From positions 558,001 through 622,000 of the forward strand of contig CATQHC010000009.1 of assembly GCA_958295775.1 (NCBI GenBank): 64,000 nt of DNA, given 5' to 3'. The position numbers and the translations under genes were made by a program. The notes below the pieces were generated by a model. The model saw only the letters and a list, made by a program, of their open reading frames with translations, made no database searches and was not told the DNA's origin. The stretch is from Chloroflexota bacterium (GTDB lineage Bacteria > Chloroflexota > UBA11872 > VXOZ01). This document shows, piece by piece, positions 52,195-60,631 of this stretch. Every line of letters starts with the position of its first letter. Within the stretch, counting starts at the first letter, position 1.

Positions 52195-53418
52195 ATGTCA
52201 GAAGAACTTGCGGAAGGACTGGTTGCCGGGGGCGCAACACGACCCGCCGGTTTTCTTGCAGACGGAGTATTCTGCGGCATAAAGGAGCACGATCCGGCAG
52301 GTGAGAAACGTGACGTAGGCTGCCTGGTCTCGGAATTGCACGCAACTGTGGCCGGCGTATTCACGGAAAATAAAGTAAAAGCCGCGCCGGTGCTCGTCGA
52401 CCAGGAACGCATGCAGCTTGGCGTGACCTGCGGCATCGTCTACTGCAGCGGCAATGCGAACGCTTGCACTGGCAACCAAGGCCTGGCAAACGCTCGGGAA
52501 ATGACGGCGCTGCTCGCAAATCAAGTCGGTGTGGCCGCCGATGAGATTCTGGTCTGCTCCACCGGCGTAATCGGCAAGCAACTTCCCATGGATATTGTCC
52601 GTGACGGCATCAGCCGGCTAGCGCCGGCAAGAGAGCGGCACCTGGAAGCAGCCGTGGCTATGTTGACCACCGATGAGTGGCCCAAGGAAGCCGCGGCCGA
52701 GTTCGAAGCCAACGGCCACACCTATGCAGTCGGCGGTATGGCCAAAGGCGCCGCCATGATCCATCCCAACATGGCCACCATGCTCGCATACCTCACCACC
52801 GACGCGCCGGTCGCCCGGTCCTTTCTTCAAACAACCTTGAAGCGCGCCGTAGATGACTCTTTTCACATGATCAGCGTGGACGGCGATACCTCAACCAACG
52901 ATACGGTGCTGGCGCTGGCAAACGGCGCGGTTGGTGGACCGGAAATCAACGGCGGCGCGGCGGGTGAAGCATTGGAAACGGCGCTGCGCGCAGTGGCCGT
53001 CCATCTCGCGAAAGAGATTGTGCGGAACGCGGAAGGCGCGACGAAGATGTTCGGCGTGGAGGTGCGCGGCGCCGCATCGGTGGCTGCCGCCCGCCTTGTC
53101 GGCCGCAGCGTTGCCAGCTCCAGCTTAGTCAAGACCGCGTTCCTCGGCTCCGACCCGAACTGGGGCCGCATTATGTGCGCGGCAGGGTACAGCGGCGTGG
53201 ACTTCGATCCTGACAAGGCATCCCTCTGGCTGGAAGACATGCTGCTCTTCCAGAACGGCACGCCCACCGACTTTGACGAGGACGCCGCTTCCACTCTGTT
53301 AGACAGGAAGCAGTCGCTGTTCATTCTCGACCTGGCGGACGGCAACGCCACCGCCACCGCCTGGGGTTGCGACCTGACCACCGAGTACGTCATCTTCAAC
53401 AGCGACTACCGCACGTAG
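52195..53418 (+). CDS. argJ: Bifunctional ornithine acetyltransferase/N-acetylglutamate synthase
   Basis: Transfers acetyl from N-acetylornithine to glutamate, recycling acetyl groups in arginine synthesis; some members also use acetyl-CoA. The self-cleavage site lies in IHPNMATMLAYLTTDA (A194-T195), giving alpha and beta chains with Thr195 as nucleophile. Other landmarks are STGVIGKQLPMD, ISVDGDTSTNDTV and GSDPNWGRIMCAAGYSG. 407 residues, normal. ATG 52195 has AGGAAAGAG upstream. Its presence with argC supports the cyclic arginine pathway. Confidence 0.96.
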   Translation: MSEELAEGLVAGGATRPAGFLADGVFCGIKEHDPAGEKRDVGCLVSELHATVAGVFTENKVKAAPVLVDQERMQLGVTCGIVYCSGNANACTGNQGLANAREMTALLANQVGVAADEILVCSTGVIGKQLPMDIVRDGISRLAPARERHLEAAVAMLTTDEWPKEAAAEFEANGHTYAVGGMAKGAAMIHPNMATMLAYLTTDAPVARSFLQTTLKRAVDDSFHMISVDGDTSTNDTVLALANGAVGGPEINGGAAGEALETALRAVAVHLAKEIVRNAEGATKMFGVEVRGAASVAAARLVGRSVASSSLVKTAFLGSDPNWGRIMCAAGYSGVDFDPDKASLWLEDMLLFQNGTPTDFDEDAASTLLDRKQSLFILDLADGNATATAWGCDLTTEYVIFNSDYRT

Positions 53419-53618
53419 AGACTGGGCAATGCCGGCTATCACATCCAGTTCTTTTTGCTAGCATGGGTCGCGCAGAGCCTCCGCTGGAAGCGTTACTTCC
53501 GTTCATGGGGGAGAGGGCGGAAGAACCACAAGGAATTGGGGCCTTTCACTCGTGGAAGCAGGTTAGAGGCGGAAGGGTCTGGGACGTTCCCTGTCCCGAG
53601 GCGAGGATTACGTCCAGT

Positions 53619-53712
53619 GGCTCGTCCATGTTCCCTCTCCCAGGGACGAGGCCCAAGTCTGGACGGCTCGTCGATGTTCCCTCTCCTGGGGGAGAGGGTT
53701 AGGGTGAGGGCG
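53619..53712. repeat. Direct repeat and CCCTCTCC/GGAGAGGG palindrome (family D)
   Basis: GGCTCGTC-ATGTTCCCTCTCC occurs at 53619 and 53665 with one mismatch. From 53678 the sequence runs CCCTCTCC-TG-GGGGAGAGGG then TTAGGGTGAGGG, matching 61978-62010 and, in reverse, 61625-61664. The remainder of the 53419-53824 gap shows nothing more. Confidence 0.6.
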
Positions 53713-53824
53713 AATTCTGTGAACGTCCACGGAACGCACCGGTTTCAACACGTTTTATACAGGCCTCTTAAGTAGGGTCGCCCAACAGTCACCTATTCTC
53801 AAGTGATGTAAAGGACCTGCCCCA

Positions 53825-54841
53825 ATGCGCTGGCACTCTGGCGAAGACTTGCTCCCTTTCCTGCGCGGCGCGCCCTTTGTGGACGTGGCGGAGGGGCGCT
53901 TACACGTTACACGCCTCGACCCGGCAGACTCGCTTAGCTACCCGGTAGGCGCGTGGCAGCATGCCCTCTCCACGGCTGGGGTACGCCTGGTGTTTTCCAC
54001 CACGGCCAACAAGATCTCTTTCCGCGCCTGGGATCCCGGACTTCAACCGGAGGAAGAGGGCATCGTCAGTCTTTGGTTGGAGGACTCGCGGCTGGCCGCG
54101 AGCAATCAGCGCAATCCGGGCGACGAGGTGCAGGTTGAGCTTGCGCTGCCGGCGCAGGGCGAGCAGACATATTCGCTTTACCTTCCCTACATCTCCCGCT
54201 TGGAGCCGATGGCGCTCGGAGTACCGGACGGCGCAACCCTCTCTTCTGTCGATCCCCCGCCGCACGTCTGGGCTGCTTACGGGGATTCCATTACGCAGGG
54301 CCGTACGGCTTCCGATCCGGGTCTGACGTATGTGGCGCAGGCGGCGCGTCTCGCGGGGGTCGAACCCCTCAATCTCGGCTATCGCGGTTGGGCGCGCGGC
54401 GAGCCGGGCGCGGCGCACATGCTGGCCGCCATGAATTTTGACATTCTCAGCATTCTCATGGGCGTCAACGTGCGCGTTTCGTCGTGGCTCGACGCCGCCG
54501 CCTGGCGTGAAACCTTTCGCAACTTCATCGAACTCGTGCGGCTGGGACATCCAACCACACCCATCCTTGTAATGAGCATCCTGAGTTGCCACGGGGAGTT
54601 TGCGGATGCGACGCCTAATGCGCGCGGCGTCACCATGAATGCGCTGCGCGAGGCCGAGCATGACGTCGTGTCGCAGCGCATTGCCGGCGGCGATGCGCAC
54701 ATTCGCCTGATCGACGGTTCCTCCATCCTCGGCCCCAACGACGCAGCCTTGATACCCGACGGCACGCACCCAAATGATACCGGTATGAACCTCATCGCCA
54801 CACGCATCGCGCCGGTGTTGCGAGAGATGTTGGAGCTGTAG
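53825..54841 (+). CDS. SGNH/GDSL-family hydrolase with N-terminal beta domain
   Basis: 338 residues, no signal peptide. The first about 150 residues appear to be a beta-sandwich with no recognised signature. The C-terminal SGNH domain has block I AYGDSITQG (nucleophile Ser), block III reading MGVNV with the conserved Asn, and block V DGTHPNDTGM (catalytic Asp/His). Probably an esterase on acylated carbohydrates, like carbohydrate esterase families with this two-domain plan. ATG 53825 is preceded by a weak SD. Confidence 0.82.
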   Translation: MRWHSGEDLLPFLRGAPFVDVAEGRLHVTRLDPADSLSYPVGAWQHALSTAGVRLVFSTTANKISFRAWDPGLQPEEEGIVSLWLEDSRLAASNQRNPGDEVQVELALPAQGEQTYSLYLPYISRLEPMALGVPDGATLSSVDPPPHVWAAYGDSITQGRTASDPGLTYVAQAARLAGVEPLNLGYRGWARGEPGAAHMLAAMNFDILSILMGVNVRVSSWLDAAAWRETFRNFIELVRLGHPTTPILVMSILSCHGEFADATPNARGVTMNALREAEHDVVSQRIAGGDAHIRLIDGSSILGPNDAALIPDGTHPNDTGMNLIATRIAPVLREMLEL

Positions 54842-55019
54842 CCACCGAGTAGCACGTTATCGTCTCGCAATGAGACTGTAAGCAGGCTGCAAGTTCACCG
54901 ACCGCAATCCGCCAGTATAGGGTACGCGAAGCTGCTGTAAGAACATCGGCCAGACCCAAATGTGACATACTTTGGGAAAAGCCGATCTCTATTGCAGCAC
55001 TACTCGCTGGAGGGGCAGC

Positions 55020-55790
55020 ATGGCAACCGAGACCAACCTGAGCACAAATGGTGTGGAGCCTGTGGTTACCGGACCCGTGATGCAAGCCCGGCGCGTTGGC
55101 AGAGGCCCCGCCATCTGGCTGGCGGGCGATCCTGAAGACCTCAAGCCCTGGATGGACCGCGGCGCCGCCGGTATTGTTACCAACACAGTCGTCCTCAACG
55201 ACATGGTGAAGAAGTACGGTCAGATTAAGGACGTCGTGCAGCGCTACCTCGACATCACAGACAGGCCCGTGGTGGTCGAGGTGGACGGCCACTCGACCGA
55301 CGAGTTGCTCGACGTGAGCCACTATTTCACAAGGCTGTCGGATCAGATCATCATCAAGATTCCCTGCACCGTGCATGGCCTTGGGGCCTTCCGCCGCTTG
55401 GCGGAAGAGGGCATCGAGACTTATTGCACCACGGTCTTTTCACTGCCCCAGGCTGCCGCCGTCGCCCAGGCGGGCGCTACCCACGTGCTCCCTTTCTGCG
55501 AGCCGGTGAAGCAGATGGGCGGCGACCCGACCAAGCTCGTACGCGAGTGCGTGCAGATGTTCGCGGGCTGGGAGAACCGCCCCTACATCACCGCCGCCCT
55601 GGTCAGGAGCGTTGAGACTGCCTACGCCGCCCTGCGCGACGGCGCCGACGGCATCATCATCTTTTGGCCTATCTTCCAAGAGATGATGGAGCATCCCCTC
55701 ACCGACACCTGGAACGAGACCTTCATGGGCGAGTGGGTAGCCATGCACGAAGCCGGCCTGCTGGAAGGTGTTCCCGTCCGACTCGATTAG
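55020..55790 (+). CDS. TalC/fructose-6-phosphate-aldolase-like protein
   Basis: 256 residues from ATG 55020 (GGAGGGG upstream); the track's start at 54972 adds a poor 16-residue extension. Small class I aldolase barrel of the transaldolase superfamily: AAGIVTNTVVLND (TSNP-like strand), the Schiff-base Lys in IIIKIPCT (K113), and ETYCTTVFSLPQAAAVAQAGATHVLPF. This short group includes fructose-6-phosphate aldolases and transaldolase-like proteins of unclear substrate. A hairpin terminator follows. The true transaldolase of the pentose pathway is the longer gene at 18924. Confidence 0.82.
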   Translation: MATETNLSTNGVEPVVTGPVMQARRVGRGPAIWLAGDPEDLKPWMDRGAAGIVTNTVVLNDMVKKYGQIKDVVQRYLDITDRPVVVEVDGHSTDELLDVSHYFTRLSDQIIIKIPCTVHGLGAFRRLAEEGIETYCTTVFSLPQAAAVAQAGATHVLPFCEPVKQMGGDPTKLVRECVQMFAGWENRPYITAALVRSVETAYAALRDGADGIIIFWPIFQEMMEHPLTDTWNETFMGEWVAMHEAGLLEGVPVRLD

Positions 55791-55891
55791 CTCTCTTTCC
55801 GGGTGAAGGGAATGGGCGAAATTGCGTTTGAAACGCTAAAGTAAGCAGCACGCTCAAACCGCCGGCAACTCTAACCCTCTAGCTGAACCGT

Positions 55892-55916
55892 AGAGCGGGG
55901 GCTTGTCCCCCGCTCT
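55892..55916 (+). terminator. Hairpin terminator after the TalC-like gene
   Basis: AGAGCGGGGG-CTTGT-CCCCCGCTCT is a perfect 10-bp stem with a 5-nt loop followed by TTAG. A degenerate relative lies near 15330, so it may also be a mobile or dispersed hairpin. Confidence 0.6.
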
Positions 55917-56069
55917 TTAGTACGAGCGTGGCGAAGGCACTTGGCAGACAGTCTTGCAGTGGACCGCTCTAAGTCTTTATGGCGCAGGCCGTAGTGTATG
56001 ATAGGAAAAGCGCAATAGAGCTGTCCCATTTGACGGCAACGCAGCAATTCGACGAATAGGCATTCTCTC

Positions 56070-56921
56070 ATGCCCGGCATTGATCTACACCTGCACACCA
56101 CAGCCTCCGACGGCGCGTTTGCGCCTGCCAACCTCGTGCGCATGGCGCATGAAGCCAGCCTTGATTGCATCGCCATCACCGACCATGACAGTACCGATGG
56201 CGTCGCCGCCGCGCAGGAGGCCGGACAGAATTGCGGCGTGCGGGTGATCGCGGGTATTGAGTTCAACACCATGTGGCACGGTCAGTCCGTACACATCCTC
56301 GGCTATTTTGTCGACATGGAACACCCGGAACTGCAGACAGTTGTTGCCCGGCAACGCGACGGGCGGCTCTACCGCGCGCAGAAAATGGTGGAGAAGCTGG
56401 CCGTGCTGGATTTGCCGCTTTCGTGGGAAGACATTCTCGAACGTGCTGACGGCGGCGCGGTGGGACGTCCCCACATCGCCAAAGCCATGATGGAGCAGGG
56501 GTACGTGCGTGATTCGAACGAAGCCTTCGCCAAGTACCTGGGTCACGGCATGCCCGCTTATGTGGAGCAGCCAAAGCTCACGCCGGGTGACGCGGTCACG
56601 CTCCTGCACCAGGCAGGGGGCGCGGCCGGACTCGCCCACCCGTACAACGTCGAAGGCGCGGACCAAGTGGACTTGGATACGCTCGTGCCCGAGCTTGCCG
56701 ATGCCGGCCTCGACGCCATCGAAACGTACTACACCGGCTACACAGCGGGCCAACAGGCGGAAATTCTAGACATCGCAGAGCGATTAGACTTGATTCCCAC
56801 CGGCGGCAGCGACTTTCACGGCGGCGGCATTTTAACCCAAGCTAGACTTGGCGCTATCAGCGTGCCCCCGGAGTCTCTGGCGCGGCTGGAAGCGGCAGTG
56901 AGGCAACACGCAACTCTCTAA
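56070..56921 (+). CDS. PHP-domain phosphoesterase (YciV/RNase AM-like)
   Basis: 283 residues. PHP motifs are complete: DLHLHTTASDGAF (H7, H9), AITDHDSTDG, a Glu in AGIEFNT, LAHPYN and a final GGSDFHGG. Together they form a trinuclear metal site. The E. coli relative YciV (RNase AM) degrades 5' ends of RNA and 3',5'-nucleoside bisphosphates; this gene has the same organisation including the inserted domain at about 100-165. ATG 56070 lacks a clear SD. Confidence 0.9.
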   Translation: MPGIDLHLHTTASDGAFAPANLVRMAHEASLDCIAITDHDSTDGVAAAQEAGQNCGVRVIAGIEFNTMWHGQSVHILGYFVDMEHPELQTVVARQRDGRLYRAQKMVEKLAVLDLPLSWEDILERADGGAVGRPHIAKAMMEQGYVRDSNEAFAKYLGHGMPAYVEQPKLTPGDAVTLLHQAGGAAGLAHPYNVEGADQVDLDTLVPELADAGLDAIETYYTGYTAGQQAEILDIAERLDLIPTGGSDFHGGGILTQARLGAISVPPESLARLEAAVRQHATL

Positions 56922-57030
56922 GAGTCGGTGGCGGCCACTCCTACATAGCCGGAAGGTACGGCTACTTAGTTCTCACTCCGTATGAGTGAAAGCGGGTTGC
57001 AGGATGCGAAAGAGGACTGCAATTTCGGAC

Positions 57031-57642
57031 ATGGACAGAATCGAGAACCCTAGTGTTGCGCAAGTGTTCGACGGTTACCCGGAGGCTATGCGCAAGCAAG
57101 TGCTGCGGCTGAGGCAGATTGTCTTCGAAGCGGCAGCAGAAACAGAGGGCGTTGCTGCCGTGGAAGAAACCCTAAAGTGGGGAGAGCCGAGCTACCTCAC
57201 CAAAGGCGGCAGCACGATTAGAATGGACTGGAAGCAGAAGTCACCCCACCAGTACGCGCTGTATTTCAACTGCAACACTTCGTTGGTTGCTACGTTCAAG
57301 GCACTTTATGGGGGCCTCTTTACGTTCGCGGGGAACAGGGCCATTGTATTTCGCGAAACCGACGAGCTACCGGTAGCTGCTCTGAAGCACTGTGTCTCAC
57401 TCGCTTTGCGGTATCATCGCTTGAAACACCTGCCGTTGCTGGGCGTTCGACTTCTTCTGGGGCCACTTGGCGCTGCGCACGGGCTTCAATGGGCAATCCG
57501 GGCCGGACTTTTGTGCAGCCCTACCCCGCAGCTCTCAGCAGGAGCGGTACAATTTCCAGGTGTCGTAGAACATTGGGCGACGAAGGACACAACTGCGGTG
57601 AGTTGGGTAATACGTGATCTTGAAGAGCCTTCGCGGCAATAA
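57031..57642 (+). CDS. DUF1801-family protein with an extended C-terminus
   Basis: Residues 1-139 from ATG 57031 match the small DUF1801/YdhG-like fold (VEETLKWGEPSYLTKGGSTIRMDWK ... ALRYHRLKHLPLLG), whose members usually end about there. The last 64 residues have no recognised domain and could be read-through past a lost stop. The track's GTG 56986 start adds 15 residues before the domain. The function is unknown in the family. It ends 15 bases before the aldolase gene. Confidence 0.7.
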   Translation: MDRIENPSVAQVFDGYPEAMRKQVLRLRQIVFEAAAETEGVAAVEETLKWGEPSYLTKGGSTIRMDWKQKSPHQYALYFNCNTSLVATFKALYGGLFTFAGNRAIVFRETDELPVAALKHCVSLALRYHRLKHLPLLGVRLLLGPLGAAHGLQWAIRAGLLCSPTPQLSAGAVQFPGVVEHWATKDTTAVSWVIRDLEEPSRQ

Positions 57643-57657
57643 TATAAGGGGGCTGTC

Positions 57658-58575
57658 ATGGCGAATGAAATAAAAAACCGGCGAGTCACAATGGACGATC
57701 TTGAGCTAAGTCCTGGCAAGTATGTCCGCTTGCAGCGCTTGCTCTATGGCTACGGTCCCGGCAACGGCACCATGATGCTTCTGCCCGTGGACCACGGCAT
57801 GGAGCATGGGCCGGTGGACTTCTTCGACAATCCGGCTGCCCTCGATACCGATTACATCTGGCGACTGGCGGTGGAGGGCGGTTTTTCCGGCGTGGCCTTG
57901 CAGTTTGGCAATGCCCTTAAGTATATGCGGCCGTATGCCGGCAGGGTGCCGCTGGTGGTGAAGCTCAACGGCAAGACGAATATTCCGCCCGACGACGACC
58001 CGCTCAATCCGCTCAATGCCACGGTCGAGGATGCCGTGCGTGTGGGCGCCGACGCTATTGGCTACACGCTCTACATGGGGTCGTCGCGTCAAGACGAGGA
58101 TTTTGCCCAGTGGCGGCAGGTGCGTCAGGACGCCGAGCGCTTCGGCATGCCGACCATCATGTGGGCCTACCCGCGCGGCCGGCACATGGAAGCCAAGGGC
58201 GGCCGCGACAGTTTCTACGCCATCGATTACGCCGCGCGCGTGGCCTGCGAATTGGGCGCGGACGTGGTCAAGATCAACGTGCCGAAGATCGACCCGGACA
58301 AGGACAAGCTCGCGCCCGCGCCTTATGACACCATGCAAGTCACCCCCGATGAGGCGCTGGCAAAAGCGGTGCAGTCCGCGGGCAAGACGCTGGTACTAAT
58401 TTCTGGCAGCTCGCGCGCCAGCGACGAAGAAGCACTGGAGAAGGCCCGCCTTGGCGTCCAAGCCGGCGCGGCGGGCTTTATCTTTGGACGCAACTGCTTC
58501 CAACGACCCTGGGATGAGGGACTCGCCCTAGTGCAACGCATGCGCGACGTGCTGCGTTCGGCAGCCGTGGAATAG
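57658..58575 (+). CDS. fbaB: Class I fructose-bisphosphate aldolase (DhnA/archaeal type)
   Basis: Cleaves fructose 1,6-bisphosphate to triose phosphates by Schiff-base chemistry; relatives may instead condense lactaldehyde or act in aromatic synthesis. 305 residues. Landmarks are LLPVDHGMEHGPVDFF, VVKLNGKTNIPPDD, MWAYPRGRHMEAKGG, the Schiff-base Lys in DVVKINVPK (K205) and a phosphate-binding GAAGFIFGRNCFQRP. AAGGGGGC precedes ATG 57658 by 6 bases. It completes upper glycolysis with pgi in the window; phosphofructokinase is not seen. Confidence 0.92.
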   Translation: MANEIKNRRVTMDDLELSPGKYVRLQRLLYGYGPGNGTMMLLPVDHGMEHGPVDFFDNPAALDTDYIWRLAVEGGFSGVALQFGNALKYMRPYAGRVPLVVKLNGKTNIPPDDDPLNPLNATVEDAVRVGADAIGYTLYMGSSRQDEDFAQWRQVRQDAERFGMPTIMWAYPRGRHMEAKGGRDSFYAIDYAARVACELGADVVKINVPKIDPDKDKLAPAPYDTMQVTPDEALAKAVQSAGKTLVLISGSSRASDEEALEKARLGVQAGAAGFIFGRNCFQRPWDEGLALVQRMRDVLRSAAVE

Positions 58576-58679
58576 CGAACAATTGGTTGGGTCAATCCAC
58601 TTTTGCGGCAAGGATTGACTAGCAGGATCAGAATCGACTCATTTGTCTGCTGAAGCTCTTTGTGTGCTGAAACTCATAG

Positions 58680-58712
58680 CCGTTCGCCCTGAGCCTGTAG
58701 AAGGGTGACCGG
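58680..58712. repeat. Family A palindromic repeat
   Basis: CCGTTCGCCCT, loop GAGCCTGTAGA, then AGGGTGACCGG. It is one half of an inverted pair with 58831-58866 across about 120 bases. Confidence 0.7.
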
Positions 58713-58739
58713 CGCGGGTGCGCTGCGGGCATTGGTCTC

Positions 58740-58782
58740 GAGCGCACGCTCGTGCGAAGACGAGCGCACTCTCGCGCGAAGA
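58740..58782. repeat. Two-copy 22-bp tandem repeat
   Basis: GAGCGCACGCTCGTGCGAAG and GAGCGCACTCTCGCGCGAAG, 22 bases apart with two mismatches. It lies between the two family A repeats in the gene-free gap 58576-58944. Confidence 0.6.
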
Positions 58783-58830
58783 ACGGAGGAGCGCGCTCTT
58801 CAAACTCCCCGTACACGCTCCGGCCATGCA

Positions 58831-58866
58831 TCGACAAGGGCTTCGCGCAGCACTCAGCACGAACGG
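58831..58866. repeat. Family A repeat, inserted form
   Basis: It has the same TCGACAAGGGCTTCGCGCAG followed by CACTCAGCACGAACGG arrangement as 40651-40687. Probably one sub-family. Confidence 0.7.
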
Positions 58867-58944
58867 CTAGATACGCGAACAGGGAGAAACCACAATCTAG
58901 CCTACGCGCGTCAGCGCTGACCGACACAGGAGGCAACACATCCA

Positions 58945-59571
58945 ATGCCCATCTACACTGGCGGCGGTGACGACGGCACCACATCGCTCTTTGGCGGCGA
59001 GCGAGTTGCCAAACACGCCCTCCGCATGGAACTCATCGGCACCATCGACGAACTCAGCGCAGCCCTGGGCATGGCAGCAACCCACCTGTTAGGTGGGAAT
59101 GTGAAGCTCGTCACGAGAGAATGGGCGAGACGTACGTTGGACGTTCACCAACCCGGTGAAGACCCAACACTTGCGGCACTGCTCCAACGCATCCAGGGCG
59201 AACTCTTCATCATGGGCGCGGACGTGGCCACGCCGCACGAGGCACGGGCCTATACAATACCCCGCATTACGAAGGAGCACACCACAGCCTTAGAAACAGC
59301 CATTGATGCAGCCGACGCCAAGCTCTCGCCGCTCACCGACTTCGTCCTCCCCGGGGGCACGCACGCCGCCGCCGCGCTTCATCTTGCCCGCGCCGTCTGC
59401 CGCCGTGCCGAACGGATCGCCGTTGCCCTGGCACAAGAGGAAGAACTCTCCAAACCCATCTTGGTCTACCTCAATCGCCTCTCCGACTTGCTCTTCACTC
59501 TCGCCCGCCTCGCCAACCATCAGGCCGGCGTCAAGGATGTGCTATCGAAAGATGTCCTGACCTCGGAATAG
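58945..59571 (+). CDS. Cob(I)alamin adenosyltransferase, PduO type
   Basis: Attaches the adenosyl group of ATP to cob(I)alamin to make coenzyme B12. 208 residues, a helical-bundle enzyme. ATP-site motif YTGGGDDGTTSLFGGERVAK begins at residue 4. GTIDELSAALG follows, and the C-terminal GGTHAAAALHLARAVCRRAER and YLNRLSDLLFTLARLAN are family signatures. An insertion of about 25 residues (about 48-75) lies between the GTIDELSAALG helix and the IQGELFIMGAD helix, where typical members are shorter. ATG 58945 follows AGGAGGC. No other B12 genes are nearby. Confidence 0.92.
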   Translation: MPIYTGGGDDGTTSLFGGERVAKHALRMELIGTIDELSAALGMAATHLLGGNVKLVTREWARRTLDVHQPGEDPTLAALLQRIQGELFIMGADVATPHEARAYTIPRITKEHTTALETAIDAADAKLSPLTDFVLPGGTHAAAALHLARAVCRRAERIAVALAQEEELSKPILVYLNRLSDLLFTLARLANHQAGVKDVLSKDVLTSE

Positions 59572-59610
59572 GCGCAGACCGTGCCGCTCAATTCGCCGCA
59601 GCTTCCGGTA

Positions 59611-59631
59611 GCGCGGGTTTGCAACCTGCGC
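59611..59631. terminator. Hairpin between convergent PduO and DUF192 genes
   Basis: GCGCGGGTT-TGC-AACCTGCGC pairs at 8 of 9 positions. It lies 40 bases past the adenosyltransferase stop; no U tract. It could be a weak bidirectional terminator or a fragment of a GCGGGTTTGCAACCCGC-type repeat. Confidence 0.4.
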
Positions 59632-59710
59632 CTGACTTGCTTGGGGGTGCCCGCGGCGGTAGATCAACTATCGAAGCGATCGAAATTGCATCTTGCCAGA
59701 GCGCACTCGA

Positions 59711-60268
59711 TCAGCCGCCATTGCCAGGTGTGGGCGTTCCATCGGTGCAGAGCGCTATCCGGTCGCCGACGGTGATTCCGAGGCGGTCCGCCGAGCCGGC
59801 CGACAACTCCAATACGTGGGTAATCGGTTCATCTGGCCGGTAGCGCGGGAGTTGGTCGTCGGGTGTATCCTTGGGTGCGGGCGGGACGGAGGCATCGATC
59901 TGCACCACCCTGCCGTCCGCAATCCATATTATGTCGAGCGCAAACTCCATTCCTTTCATCCAGAACGACGGCTGCCGCGGCTCCGGGAAAACGAAAAGCA
60001 TGCCCGTATCCTCCGGCAGACCGGGATAACCGCTCAGCCCCGCCGCCCGTTCTTGCGGCGTATCGGCCACCAGCACACGGATGCGGGCCTCGTTGCTGCA
60101 GAGTTCTGCTTCGTAGGCAGAAGGCGTTTGCTCGTCTGAGGAGACGCGCGTGGCCACGCCCTCGAGCAATTCCGCAGTGGGGTCCCCGCAGCCGGCTATG
60201 CAGAGAACCACAACCGCAAGCACGGCGCCGGCAACCACATTTCTTGCAACCAGTCTTGCGCGCTTCAT
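59711..60268 (-). CDS. DUF192-family lipoprotein
   Basis: 185 residues. Signal peptide with lipobox LCIAGC (C27) predicts a lipid-anchored exported protein. The DUF192 domain is clear from about 62: VLVADTPQERAAGLSGYPGLPEDTGMLFVF, SFWMKGMEFALDIIWI and HVLELSAGSADRLGITVGDRI. Function is not established for the family. It stands alone, convergent with the adenosyltransferase gene. Confidence 0.88.
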   Translation of the reverse strand: MKRARLVARNVVAGAVLAVVVLCIAGCGDPTAELLEGVATRVSSDEQTPSAYEAELCSNEARIRVLVADTPQERAAGLSGYPGLPEDTGMLFVFPEPRQPSFWMKGMEFALDIIWIADGRVVQIDASVPPAPKDTPDDQLPRYRPDEPITHVLELSAGSADRLGITVGDRIALCTDGTPTPGNGG

Positions 60269-60449
60269 GTCAAGACCGCGCCACCTCAGTAGTTTCTACC
60301 GACCTGCTCGCATTCTAACCCAACGAGGCATTTCCCAACTCGCGCAGGAAAATTCAGACCGATTGTCTATACCCAGTATTCAGATTTGTAGCCCGACAAA
60401 CTACTCAATTGTCCTACCAGTAGTTCAATTATCCCGCGAGCCGCGCATC

Positions 60450-60490
60450 GCATCCGTTCACGCTTCGACAAGCTCAGCGCGAACGGATGC
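60450..60490. repeat. Family A palindromic repeat, longest stem
   Basis: GCATCCGTTC and GAACGGATGC pair perfectly, then one A-C mismatch and CGCT/AGCG close around loop TCGACAAGCTC. It lies in the gap 60269-60631, which shows no gene. Confidence 0.75.
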
Positions 60491-60631
60491 GCATCTCGAC
60501 TATTACCTGTGTCGCGCCATTGGAGAACCCATAATGTCCGTTTAACTGACCGGCAGCAGGATCGGATGCGCATAAAGGGCACTATACTTGCGCGCAAGTG
60601 CAGCGAACACAGTCAAGTGCGAATTCCACCT

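Noticed and set aside
53900-54769. 289-residue minus-strand ORF
   Set aside because: Shadow of the SGNH hydrolase gene.
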